This document shows, one piece after another, positions 1 through 6,854 of a stretch of DNA of 11,846 nucleotides (the stretch's first letter is position 1; each line of letters begins with the position of its first letter). This DNA is from Planctomycetaceae bacterium (lineage in GTDB: Bacteria > Planctomycetota > Planctomycetia > Pirellulales > Pirellulaceae): NCBI GenBank assembly GCA_002685655.1, contig NYXM01000016.1, forward strand, positions 3,344 to 15,189, read 5' to 3'. Position numbers and translations under genes: made by a program. The notes below the pieces were generated by a model. It was given only the letters and a program-made list of their open reading frames with translations, did no database searches and was not told the origin of the DNA.

Positions 1-713
1 CGGTCGTAAAGATCCCAGTACTTCTGCGGAGCACAGAATGGCAAATGCGGTTTGCGAAACCCGACTGCCAGGAAGAAGGGCTGCTGGCCGGCCTGTAGCT
101 CTTCGATTGCGGCGACCGCCGAGTTACAAACGATCCCATCAATGTACGTTTCATCAGGGACATTGGCAGCCTCGGCTGCGGATCGCTTTAGTCCCTTGCC
201 GTTTAGATTCTCAGGCAACGCATAGCGAACGGTCGGATCGCGCACGAAATCGTACTGTGGAGCGACGGACCATGACGGCGGGTCTTTTGAAGGACTTCCG
301 CTGCCATGATAAATCTTGCCGATGCTGCGAGTGTGATAGCCGTGATTCTTGAAGTGCTGTGGCAGTGTCACTACATCCGGCATGGCATCGCGAAAGTGAG
401 TCGCCAGGTCCCAGACACGACTCGTATCCGGGCGGCGACCGGTCATCAGCGACAGCCGCGATGGACTGCATACGGCTTGCTGACAATACGCGCGATGGAA
501 CAAGGTACCGTGACTTGCCAGTCGATCGATGTTTGGAGTTACTGCATGGCGATCACCGTAGCACGCTAGCGCCGGACGTAGGTCGTCGACCGCAATGAAC
601 AGCACGTTGTGACGCTGTTCGGCACGTGCCGATTCTGCCATCTGCGAGAGGGCGACACCGCACGCCAGCAACAGCACAAGCAACTGTGAATTGGCAAGTC
701 GTTTCGACGGCAT
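1..713 (-). CDS. Secreted type I sulfatase, iduronate-2-sulfatase-like (3' end outside window)
   Basis: Predicted to hydrolyse sulfate esters, probably on a sulfated polysaccharide, outside the cytoplasm. Only the first 237 codons are present; the gene continues past the left edge. The ATG at 713 is preceded by GGAGAA (720-725) at a 6-base spacing. Residues 1-31 form a signal peptide (hydrophobic LLVLLLACGVALS, ending ARA). D43-D44 in the AVDDLRP motif are the usual metal ligands. C82 lies in CSPSR, the CxPxR site converted to formylglycine, within QQAVCSPSRLSLMTGRRPD. GKIYH (K133, H136) and FRKPHLPF (K221, H223) match the iduronate-2-sulfatase branch. Activity would need a formylglycine-generating enzyme encoded elsewhere. 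The substrate cannot be read from this fragment. It is separated from the neighbouring molybdoenzyme gene by a repeat-bearing gap and has its own promoter candidate, so it is probably its own transcription unit. Confidence 0.93.
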   Translation of the reverse strand, partial: MPSKRLANSQLLVLLLACGVALSQMAESARAEQRHNVLFIAVDDLRPALACYGDRHAVTPNIDRLASHGTLFHRAYCQQAVCSPSRLSLMTGRRPDTSRVWDLATHFRDAMPDVVTLPQHFKNHGYHTRSIGKIYHGSGSPSKDPPSWSVAPQYDFVRDPTVRYALPENLNGKGLKRSAAEAANVPDETYIDGIVCNSAVAAIEELQAGQQPFFLAVGFRKPHLPFCAPQKYWDLYD

Positions 714-734
714 TGTCTGTTCTCCATGCTACCG

Positions 735-762
735 ATTCTATTTGGGTAGAACTACGTTTCAA
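735..762 (-). promoter_or_regulatory. Candidate sigma-70-like promoter of the sulfatase gene
   Basis: Read on the minus strand, TTGAAA (757-762) is followed after 16 bases by TAGAAT (735-740). Each hexamer matches its consensus at 5 of 6 positions. Transcription would begin near 728, giving a leader of about 15 bases that just contains the GGAGAA ribosome site. The spacer holds a short dyad (GTAG/CTAC). Planctomycete promoters are poorly characterised, so this is inference from consensus only. Confidence 0.4.
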
Positions 763-807
763 CCTGTCTGATCTCCAGGCCGTCGTCCAACTGGATGAAC
801 GCCGAAC

Positions 808-839
808 GTGGGCTGGTCGGGAGACCAGCCCACAACATG
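808..839 (+). repeat. Palindromic repeat unit 1 (11-bp perfect stem, GGGA loop)
   Basis: GTGGGCTGGTC (808-818) and GACCAGCCCAC (823-833) are perfect reverse complements around the loop GGGA (819-822). The tail AACATG follows. It belongs to a family of three units in this gap sharing the core GGTCGGGAGACC and the tail CCACAACAT. It lies outside any gene, between the convincing end of the molybdoenzyme gene and the sulfatase promoter. Confidence 0.8.
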
Positions 840-858
840 TGGCGTGAGAAATCCACCG

Positions 859-887
859 ATGTTGTGGCACGGTCTCCCGACCGTGCC
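859..887 (-). repeat. Palindromic repeat unit 2, inverted relative to unit 1 (9-bp perfect stem)
   Basis: GGCACGGTC (866-874) and GACCGTGCC (879-887) pair perfectly around the loop TCCC (875-878). On the minus strand this reads GGCACGGTC-GGGA-GACCGTGCC followed by ACAACAT. It therefore has the same loop and tail as unit 1, with a different but still fully paired outer stem. The ATGTTGTGG at 859-867 is the reverse complement of CCACAACAT at 830-838, so units 1 and 2 also form a larger head-to-head inverted repeat. Confidence 0.78.
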
Positions 888-951
888 GGGGTGGTGAACG
901 TGGGCCGGGGTGGCGACCGTGCCGGGGTGGCAAACGTGCCGGGGTGGCAAA
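882..951 (+). repeat. Imperfect tandem array of four 17-19 base units
   Basis: Four consecutive units start with CGTG and share CCGGGGTGG. They lie at 882-898, 899-917, 918-934 and 935-951. The last two are identical 17-mers (CGTGCCGGGGTGGCAAA); the second has a two-base insertion. The first unit begins inside the right arm of palindromic unit 2. The array is probably a product of slippage or of repeat-element decay. Confidence 0.75.
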
Positions 952-952
952 C

Positions 953-984
953 GTGGGCCGGTCGGGAGACCCACAACATGTTGT
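953..984 (+). repeat. Palindromic repeat unit 3, degenerate
   Basis: GTGGGCCGGTC-GGGA-GAC-CCACAACATG follows the pattern of unit 1, but the right arm is about four bases shorter than needed to pair fully with the left arm, leaving a GTGGG/CCCAC stem. Its tail creates a perfect 12-base palindrome, ACAACATGTTGT, at 973-984. Confidence 0.65.
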
Positions 985-995
985 TTCATGCAAAC

Positions 996-1012
996 GCCCC
1001 GCTTTGCGGGGC
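996..1012 (-). terminator. Compact G/C hairpin downstream of the molybdoenzyme gene, possible terminator
   Basis: GCCCCGC (996-1002) and GCGGGGC (1006-1012) form a 7-bp perfect stem with a 3-base loop, starting 48 bases beyond the molybdoenzyme stop codon on the minus strand. The transcript would continue with GUUUGC, not a proper U tract. It may therefore be a weak intrinsic terminator, a 3'-end stabiliser, or another fragment of the repeat family. Nothing else was recognised between 1013 and 1059. Confidence 0.35.
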
Positions 1013-1059
1013 AAGCCAAAGCCATGGCCTATGGTCGTGGTCGATTACGACGAGCTGTT

Positions 1060-2235
1060 CTACGCCTCCAGTTCGATCTCGCGAGGCCATTGCTGATAGG
1101 CTTCCCAGAATGTCTTCTTCAATGCGATCTCGTCGTCTTCAGCGCTTGGCTGCTCGCGACCATTCACGTCGATGGCTCGAGACACCACGGTGTGCTTGCC
1201 AGGCTTGAGTTTGCCGAGATCGATCGAAAAGAATGTCCAGCAAAACTGAGCGCGTGGCCGATCATCGAACTTGGCTTGCTTCCAATCACCGTCGTCGACT
1301 TTCACTTCGACCTTCGCAAGGTCGGTACCATCGCTCCATACGGCCCCAAAGGCTCTCGCGGGGACCAAGCCCCCAGATGTGTCCCGGCGGGTGACACGCG
1401 CCACAATCGACTTCAGATTCATCCTATTGACCGAAGTTTCTACAAAGACAACTTCCCCGCCTCGCCTCTCACCGCGCACGGTCACATAGTCTCGCGCCAT
1501 GAATCGCCCCATGTAGCGCGTGTCCCGCACCTCGATTCTCGTCAACCACTTCACGTTGGCGATCCCGTACCACCCAGGGACAATCAACCGCAACGGCGCG
1601 CCATTGCGGAGTTCGAGCGGTTCGTCGTTACGCAGATAGGCCAGCAGTGGTTGCTTGGCCCTTACATCTTCGATCGACATACTGCGGCCGAAGGGGACCT
1701 CGACGGACAATTCCCGCTGTGTGCCTTTGCGCAGCGTTTCTTCCTTGCGATCAGCGCCGATGAAGACGATCTCTTTCGCACCTTCTTGAATTCCACACTC
1801 GTCCAATAGTGAAACCAACGATGTGCCGGTCCACTTACTGTTATAGATCGCATTCATGAAGCCCTTTCCTGCCCCGTTACCGGAACACTCGAGCGTCATC
1901 AACTGATCTCTCTTGGGGAGCCCACGAATGTCGTCGATCGTTAGAGTCTTCGGCCGCTCGACGAGTCCAGCGATGTCGAGTGTAAACTCTTCGGTCTTCA
2001 CTTCAGGGGTGCCATTGTGCTGGACACTGAAGACTTGGTCTTGCGGTGTAATCCAATCGGTCAGAGTTTCCCAATCCAAGCGATTTGGCCCCGTTCGCGG
2101 CATGTTGAGGAACGGCACCAGTTCTTCCTCTTCGTCTTGATCGGGAAATACAAATCTTGGAGAAGCAAGTACTGCAGCAATTCCAGCCACACTTGTCTGC
2201 AAGGCCTGTCGTCGGGTCGTCAAAGGCGATGTCAT
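1060..2235 (-). CDS. Tat-exported sulfite-oxidase-fold molybdopterin oxidoreductase
   Basis: A 391-residue member of the sulfite oxidase family, expected to carry a molybdenum-molybdopterin cofactor outside the cytoplasm. Residues 7-24 (TTRRQALQTSVAGIAAVL) are a twin-arginine signal with R8-R9, fitting export of a folded cofactor protein. The catalytic domain spans roughly residues 55-240. C117 in LECSGNG is the cysteine that ligates molybdenum in this family. VPGWYGIANVKWLTRIEV (219-236) and ARDY (247-250) match other family landmarks. Residues 265-391 resemble the Mo-co dimerisation domain. There is no fused cytochrome b5 domain. By recalled alignment, the arginine of the RNH motif is replaced in FSVQHNG (69-75) and the arginine after CAGNR is absent, so sulfite may not be the substrate. 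GGGAG lies 8-9 bases before the start. The cupredoxin gene ends 22 bases upstream, indicating one operon. Confidence 0.88.
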   Translation of the reverse strand: MTSPLTTRRQALQTSVAGIAAVLASPRFVFPDQDEEEELVPFLNMPRTGPNRLDWETLTDWITPQDQVFSVQHNGTPEVKTEEFTLDIAGLVERPKTLTIDDIRGLPKRDQLMTLECSGNGAGKGFMNAIYNSKWTGTSLVSLLDECGIQEGAKEIVFIGADRKEETLRKGTQRELSVEVPFGRSMSIEDVRAKQPLLAYLRNDEPLELRNGAPLRLIVPGWYGIANVKWLTRIEVRDTRYMGRFMARDYVTVRGERRGGEVVFVETSVNRMNLKSIVARVTRRDTSGGLVPARAFGAVWSDGTDLAKVEVKVDDGDWKQAKFDDRPRAQFCWTFFSIDLGKLKPGKHTVVSRAIDVNGREQPSAEDDEIALKKTFWEAYQQWPREIELEA

Positions 2236-2257
2236 TTCAGATGCTCCCAGATGCTAT

Positions 2258-3010
2258 CTATTTTTCAGTGGCAAGAAGATTGTCTGGTGAAACGCGGATT
2301 TCAACTCGATGCGTTCCACCAGCTTTGACGTCGACCGCTTGGTCCCACCGCAAGTTTCCCGCCGGATGCACCATGACCAGTCGGTACTTCCCTGCAGGAA
2401 TATCTTCGATACGAAACGTACCTTCCTTCTTGGTCACTTGAAAGAATGGATGATCGAAGACGTAAACCCAACCGCGCATCGCGCTGTGGAATCTGCAGTT
2501 TAACGTGACCGGATACTCAGTTCCACCAACATCGCTAAACACCTGCAATACCTCCTCCCGTTGGTGAAGTGAAAAGCTGTTCTGTTTGAGGACTTCGCCC
2601 GAGGGCCCTTGGCGTTGGCGCGTTGTCACGTCGTGCAGTAGTGGATCGCTGTTGGTGAACTTGATCCGATCTCCGGTTCGGACCGCAAGCGTTTCCGGGA
2701 TGAAACGATAGTCCTTCTGATCGATCGTCCAACTCTGGGACTTTCCTTTGGCGGGACGTAGAGCCAGCGATTCTTCCGACAGGCTGACAACTGCCTCGGC
2801 CAGGTGACCTTTCTTGCGATCCGCCACGTAGTAGCGACGATATCTCCACAGTCGCTTGCGATCCGATTCATAGATCACAACGCCTTCAATTGTGCCGACG
2901 TCAGAACCGATCTCGCGCGGCTGTGATTCTGCCGCCTTGGTCGACATCATTTCCACAGAACTTGCAACGAGTATACCGATGCCGATCAGAACCACTGAGC
3001 TCCGTTGCAT
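2258..3010 (-). CDS. Secreted cupredoxin-like protein with a C-terminal carboxypeptidase-regulatory-like domain
   Basis: Probably a periplasmic or surface blue-copper-type electron carrier, 250 residues from the ATG at 3010. Residues 4-18 are the hydrophobic core of a signal peptide. Residues 90-190 resemble plastocyanin-like domains: FIPETLAVRTGDRIKFTN (103-120), then LLHDV (H126), then NCRFHSAM with C172, H175 and M178. Together these give the His-Cys-His-Met set of a type 1 copper site. Residues 196-245 (GTFRIEDIPAGKYRLVMVH) form a small beta domain of the carboxypeptidase-regulatory-like type, an architecture common in planctomycete cupredoxin-like proteins. In-frame starts also exist at 3082 (ATG) and 3088 (TTG), but they put about 25 extra residues before the signal core. 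None of the three has a clear ribosome site. The product is the natural candidate redox partner for the molybdoenzyme encoded 22 bases downstream; this is inferred from adjacency. Confidence 0.83.
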   Translation of the reverse strand: MQRSSVVLIGIGILVASSVEMMSTKAAESQPREIGSDVGTIEGVVIYESDRKRLWRYRRYYVADRKKGHLAEAVVSLSEESLALRPAKGKSQSWTIDQKDYRFIPETLAVRTGDRIKFTNSDPLLHDVTTRQRQGPSGEVLKQNSFSLHQREEVLQVFSDVGGTEYPVTLNCRFHSAMRGWVYVFDHPFFQVTKKEGTFRIEDIPAGKYRLVMVHPAGNLRWDQAVDVKAGGTHRVEIRVSPDNLLATEK

Positions 3011-3340
3011 GAAACAACCAAATGAAACGGCCAAGATTGACACAGACCTTTCTTCCGGTGCCCCCACTTCGAGTGAATTCATCGCCAATTCTAATTGAGG
3101 TGAGACATCAACGCGAGCCGTTACCGTGATGACTCGTCAGCGATGGACTGAGTCGCGCGCACAACAGCAGCCGTTTCGCTTGTCGCCGCGGCGTCGGCCG
3201 CTACCGTGGATAAGAGGACATTGACATCTTTAATGGAGGGATCTACGCTGGGTGTCAGGATTCGTGACCCACGAAAGAGTGCGCCCTTGCGATCAATTAA
3301 CCTGCGATGGCGTTGCCTGACATTGATGCCAGACCACCAC
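3011..3340. other. Divergent intergenic region between the cupredoxin operon and the PSCyt1 operon
   Basis: This 330-base stretch must hold the promoters of both divergent operons. Minus-strand TAGAAT (3088-3093) could be a -10 for the cupredoxin gene and would fit the start at 3010, but it has no -35 at the right distance. Plus-strand TTGACA (3221-3226) is followed after 17 bases only by TACGCT, a poor -10. A bulged hairpin (arms 3249-3257 and 3265-3271) lies before the plus-strand gene. The plus-strand reading frame stays open back to a GTG at 3206, but that extension lacks coding character that I can recognise. Confidence 0.5.
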
Positions 3341-6300
3341 ATGAAGCCCCCACCTAGGCCGCTTGTTTTCTCCGCGACAGTGCTTGTCGTGTCGCTTTGT
3401 TGCGTCCTCTGTGATTGGTACTCATCCTCGGTCCGTGCGGACGAGCCAGCGACAAAGAAGTCCGAAAATAGCACCGGTAAACTCGATGACGTGACGCTGC
3501 AATTTGTAACGACCAAGGTTATACCTTTGCTGGAAGCGAGATGTCACAAGTGCCACGGGCCGAAAGTCGATGAACCAAAGGGCAATCTGCGACTGGGCGC
3601 GCGATCCCATTTCCTTGGCGGCGGCGACAGCGGGCCGGCAATTGTGCCGGGCGAGCCTGAAAATAGTCTGTTGGTGGATTCCATTAACTGGATGGGCGAC
3701 TACGACATGCCGCCGCAATCGAAGATGCCAGCGGCTGAGATTGCGATCCTGACGAAGTGGGTGGAGATGGGCGCGCCCTGGCCTGATTCACACGCAGTGG
3801 AGCCGATTGACAAGAAACAATTTCCAATCGAAGAACGTCGCTCGAGTCACTGGGCATGGCAAGCGATCAGACATCTTGAACCGCCAGCCGTCAAGGATAC
3901 AGCCTGGCCACGGCATCCATTGGATCATTTTATTCTGGAAAAGCTCGAAGCGAAGGGACTGACTTCCGCACCGCCGGCCGAGCGTCGTACATTAATCCGG
4001 CGGACCTACTACGCCTTGATCGGATTGCCGCCGACGCCAGAAGAAGTCTCTTCGTTCGTGGATGATCCCGCTTCGACAGAACAGGCGTTTGACGCGGTAG
4101 TCGATCACCTTTTGAAATCACCGCATTTTGGCGAACGATGGGCACGGCATTGGCTCGATCTCGTGCGCTACGCCGAGTCGCGAGGGCATGAGTTTGATCA
4201 CACGGCGCCAAACGCGCACCACTATCGCGACTACGTCATTCGCGCGCTGAACAGCGACCTGCCTTACGACCAGTTCGTCGTTGAGCAACTGGCCGGCGAT
4301 CTGCTCGCACAGCCAAGGCTGCACGCAACCGAGGGATTCAACGAGTCGGTGCTGGGGACTGGCTTCTGGTACATGGGGGAATGGGTGCATTCACCAACCG
4401 ACATTCGCCAAGACGAAACAGACCGCATCGACGGTGTGATTGACACGATCGGGCGAGCGTTCTTAGGTTTGACCACTGCTTGCGCGCGATGTCACGATCA
4501 CAAGTTCGATGCGATTTCGACGAAGGACTATTACGCGCTAGCCGGATTTTTGCAGAGTTCACGTTATCGGCAAGTTCGTTTTGACACGATGGAGCACAAT
4601 CGACAGGTTGCGCAAGAACTTTGGGCGCTCCGCCGAAAGTGCGAAGTAGAGATGAGCAATGCTCTCGGTGAGTCGATCAGGCCAGTTGTCAGCCGATGGG
4701 CCGACTATCTGCTTGCGGCTCGTGACGACATTTTGGGCTCCGACGATGTCGCAGATCGTGAGAAGATCGACGCCGGCGTGCTGCGCAGTCTCATTGAGCA
4801 TCTTGGCCAGGCAAAACAGGATGTCGAGGATCCATTGCATCTTTGGGCCTCAGTGTGTCTCGGCGGCAACAACCAGGTAGATGGTGGCGTGGGCCTACTG
4901 GTCAAATCGTACGCCGGGCGTCTACAGACAGAGCGCACAAAACACGATGAGGAGTGGCGCGACGTACGCGTTGTCGTCGACTACGCGAAGGCGAGCCAGC
5001 GCGAGTGGGCGCAGGATGGTTTTGCTTTCGGAGAAAGGCCAGTGCGGCCCGGTGCCCTACGTTTAAGAAATGACACGGCATTCCCAATTGCCGGCATTTT
5101 TACGTACGGCGCGGCGGGGCGAGATCCGTTGTGGAGCGGGCTGAAGTTGCCCGGCGGAACAGAAACAGATCCCGGCGCATTGGGCAATGTCTCGCGCAGT
5201 GGCCAGACACTCTGCACTCCAACGTTTACGATCCACAGCGGCACGATTCATTATCTCGTCAAGGGCGCGGGTAAAGTTCAGGCCGTCGTCGATTCGCATC
5301 GTCTTATTGCCGGCCCACTGCACGGTGCGTTGATCCAGACGATAAAGGGGCACAACGAGCCTCAGTGGGTGAGCCACCGGCTCGACCGCTATGTTGGACA
5401 CCGCGCGCATTTGGAGTTTGTGCCAGATGATGGTGGCCAGTTTGAAGTATTGATGGTTGTGGATTCCGAAGAGAGGCCCGCCGCAATATCGGAGCCCCAT
5501 CGTCTGTTCGAGCGAGCCTTGTCCGATGGGGCAATCGAGTCGCCAGAATCGTTGGCCGTAGCGTTGCAAACTGTGTTTGTCGCCACGTCTCATAAGCTAT
5601 CGGCCGGCAGTGCGAAATCGCCAATGGATTTGGATCAAGCGAGGTTGGCCGATTGGATGGTTCAGCACAGGAACCTGTTTGTCGCAACAGAACGCTCCAT
5701 AGATAGTCAACTCACCGCAATCGCCAAACCGTATTTCGAGCAACGGGCAAAGCTGGCAACTCGAATCAAGAAGACGTCACGCACTGCCATGGCCATTTGG
5801 GATGGAACGGCCGAAGACGAAACATTGTTGATCCGTGGGAGAAGCAACAACCCCGGCGACGTTGTCCCGCGGCGCTTTCTCGAAGCGATCGCCGGAACCG
5901 AACCACAGACGTATGCAACCCATAGCGGGCGGCTTGAGCTTGTCCGGCAGATGGTCGACACCCAACAGAACCCGTTCCTCTCACGCGTGATGGTCAATCG
6001 CGTCTGGCATCATCTGTTCGGTCAAGGAATCGTGCCAACACCTGACAATTTTGGTGTTCTCGGTCGGCCGCCATCACATCCCGAACTACTCGACCATTTG
6101 GCGGAGAAGTTTGTCGCCGGCGGTTGGTCGCTCAAGACGTTGATTCGCGAGATCGTCACCAGTCGAACGTACCAGATGTCAAGCACACCGCTCGACGCGC
6201 GGGCGGAAAGGGAAGACCCTGACAATATCCTGTTGCACCGTATGCGCGTGCGACGGTTGGAAGGTGAAGCAGTTCGTGACGCGATCCTGGCTGTGTCAGG

Positions 6301-6811
6301 CCGATTGGATCGAAAGCTAGAAGGTCCACCAATCCCGGTCTTTTTGACTGCGTTCATGACTGGCCGTGGACGTCCCCAGAGTGGACCGCTCGACGGAGCC
6401 GGCCGACGCAGTATTTATCTGTCGGTTCGTCGCAATTTCTTATCGCCCATGATGCTAACATTTGATGTACCAATTCCGACGCAACCGGTAGGGCGCCGAA
6501 ATGTCTCCAACGTGCCCGCGCAGGCATTGATCCTGATGAACGACCTGTTTGTCAAGGAGCAAGCCGAACTGTGGGCCAAGCGGATGTTGGCTGACCCCGG
6601 AAAGACGCCCGAGCAACGCATTGGCCGGATGTACGAGTTGGCTTTCGCGCGACCACCCACCGATGATGAATTGTCCGATGCCTTGAAATTCCTGCAGGAC
6701 GAGGCAACCACCATGGGATTGGAAAACGACGCGTGGCAGAATAACCAAACACTGTGGACTGATTTCGGACATGTATTGTGGAATCTGAAGGAGTTCATTT
6801 TTGTCGGCTAA
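3341..6811 (+). CDS. PSCyt1-DUF1549 (PSCyt2)-DUF1553 (PSD1) cytochrome protein
   Basis: A large exported planctomycete-type cytochrome protein, 1156 residues from the ATG at 3341. This start gives a direct signal peptide (residues 1-33, ending VRA before DEP); in-frame GTG 3206 and ATG 3326 are alternatives without better ribosome sites. PSCyt1 covers about residues 50-165, with the haem c motif CHKCH (C68, C71, H72) and MPP near DYDMPPQSKM. DUF1549 covers about 168-410 and carries a second CXXCH, CARCH (C381, C384, H385). Residues 410-856 are an unassigned middle region containing a beta-rich stretch (roughly FTIHSGTIHYLVKGAG onward). DUF1553 covers about 857-1150 (RLELVRQMV, NRVWHHLFGQGIVPTPDNFG). 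The family's function is not established; roles in extracellular polymer breakdown or electron transfer are speculation. It is followed without a gap by a DUF1501 gene, the usual partner. Confidence 0.93.
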   Translation: MKPPPRPLVFSATVLVVSLCCVLCDWYSSSVRADEPATKKSENSTGKLDDVTLQFVTTKVIPLLEARCHKCHGPKVDEPKGNLRLGARSHFLGGGDSGPAIVPGEPENSLLVDSINWMGDYDMPPQSKMPAAEIAILTKWVEMGAPWPDSHAVEPIDKKQFPIEERRSSHWAWQAIRHLEPPAVKDTAWPRHPLDHFILEKLEAKGLTSAPPAERRTLIRRTYYALIGLPPTPEEVSSFVDDPASTEQAFDAVVDHLLKSPHFGERWARHWLDLVRYAESRGHEFDHTAPNAHHYRDYVIRALNSDLPYDQFVVEQLAGDLLAQPRLHATEGFNESVLGTGFWYMGEWVHSPTDIRQDETDRIDGVIDTIGRAFLGLTTACARCHDHKFDAISTKDYYALAGFLQSSRYRQVRFDTMEHNRQVAQELWALRRKCEVEMSNALGESIRPVVSRWADYLLAARDDILGSDDVADREKIDAGVLRSLIEHLGQAKQDVEDPLHLWASVCLGGNNQVDGGVGLLVKSYAGRLQTERTKHDEEWRDVRVVVDYAKASQREWAQDGFAFGERPVRPGALRLRNDTAFPIAGIFTYGAAGRDPLWSGLKLPGGTETDPGALGNVSRSGQTLCTPTFTIHSGTIHYLVKGAGKVQAVVDSHRLIAGPLHGALIQTIKGHNEPQWVSHRLDRYVGHRAHLEFVPDDGGQFEVLMVVDSEERPAAISEPHRLFERALSDGAIESPESLAVALQTVFVATSHKLSAGSAKSPMDLDQARLADWMVQHRNLFVATERSIDSQLTAIAKPYFEQRAKLATRIKKTSRTAMAIWDGTAEDETLLIRGRSNNPGDVVPRRFLEAIAGTEPQTYATHSGRLELVRQMVDTQQNPFLSRVMVNRVWHHLFGQGIVPTPDNFGVLGRPPSHPELLDHLAEKFVAGGWSLKTLIREIVTSRTYQMSSTPLDARAEREDPDNILLHRMRVRRLEGEAVRDAILAVSGRLDRKLEGPPIPVFLTAFMTGRGRPQSGPLDGAGRRSIYLSVRRNFLSPMMLTFDVPIPTQPVGRRNVSNVPAQALILMNDLFVKEQAELWAKRMLADPGKTPEQRIGRMYELAFARPPTDDELSDALKFLQDEATTMGLENDAWQNNQTLWTDFGHVLWNLKEFIFVG
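6788..6793 (+). promoter_or_regulatory. Strong Shine-Dalgarno sequence inside the end of the PSCyt1 gene
   Basis: AAGGAG is followed after 7 bases by a TTG at 6801 that is in frame with the DUF1501 gene and lies 11 bases before the end of the upstream gene. This is a textbook site for a coupled start 18 codons upstream of the ATG at 6855. The same bases encode the Lys-Glu of the KEF motif near the DUF1553 C-terminus, so the match may be coincidental. Confidence 0.4.
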
Positions 6812-6854
6812 TCAAAACACCGGTTACAGCGTTAGAACGAATAGGTACGAGACA

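Noticed and set aside
808..984. Possible CRISPR array
   Set aside because: Units are inverted, touching or overlapping, without unique spacers of constant length, and no cas gene is present.
553..1014. Minus-strand open frames (553-1014, 752-979, 759-1025) over the repeats
   Set aside because: The protein repetitiveness (PTFATPARLPPR-like) comes from the DNA repeats, and part of the frame lies out of phase with the real sulfatase gene.
910..1809. Long plus-strand open frame (299 codons) across the repeat region and the molybdoenzyme gene
   Set aside because: It is antisense to the convincing molybdoenzyme, runs through palindromic repeats and has no recognisable domain; it reflects high G+C frame openness.
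1..2235. Sulfatase plus sulfite-oxidase-like enzyme as one sulfur pathway
   Set aside because: Sulfatases release sulfate, not sulfite, so there is no direct metabolic step between them. The genes are also separated by a repeat-filled gap and an own promoter candidate.
3037..3042. TTGACA on the plus strand as a -35 box
   Set aside because: No TATAAT-like sequence at 16-18 bases downstream, and it would sit just upstream of a G/C-rich stretch with no nearby gene start.
5063..5593. Minus-strand open frame of 176 codons inside the PSCyt1 gene
   Set aside because: Antisense to a continuous, well-supported 1156-residue protein; no independent evidence.
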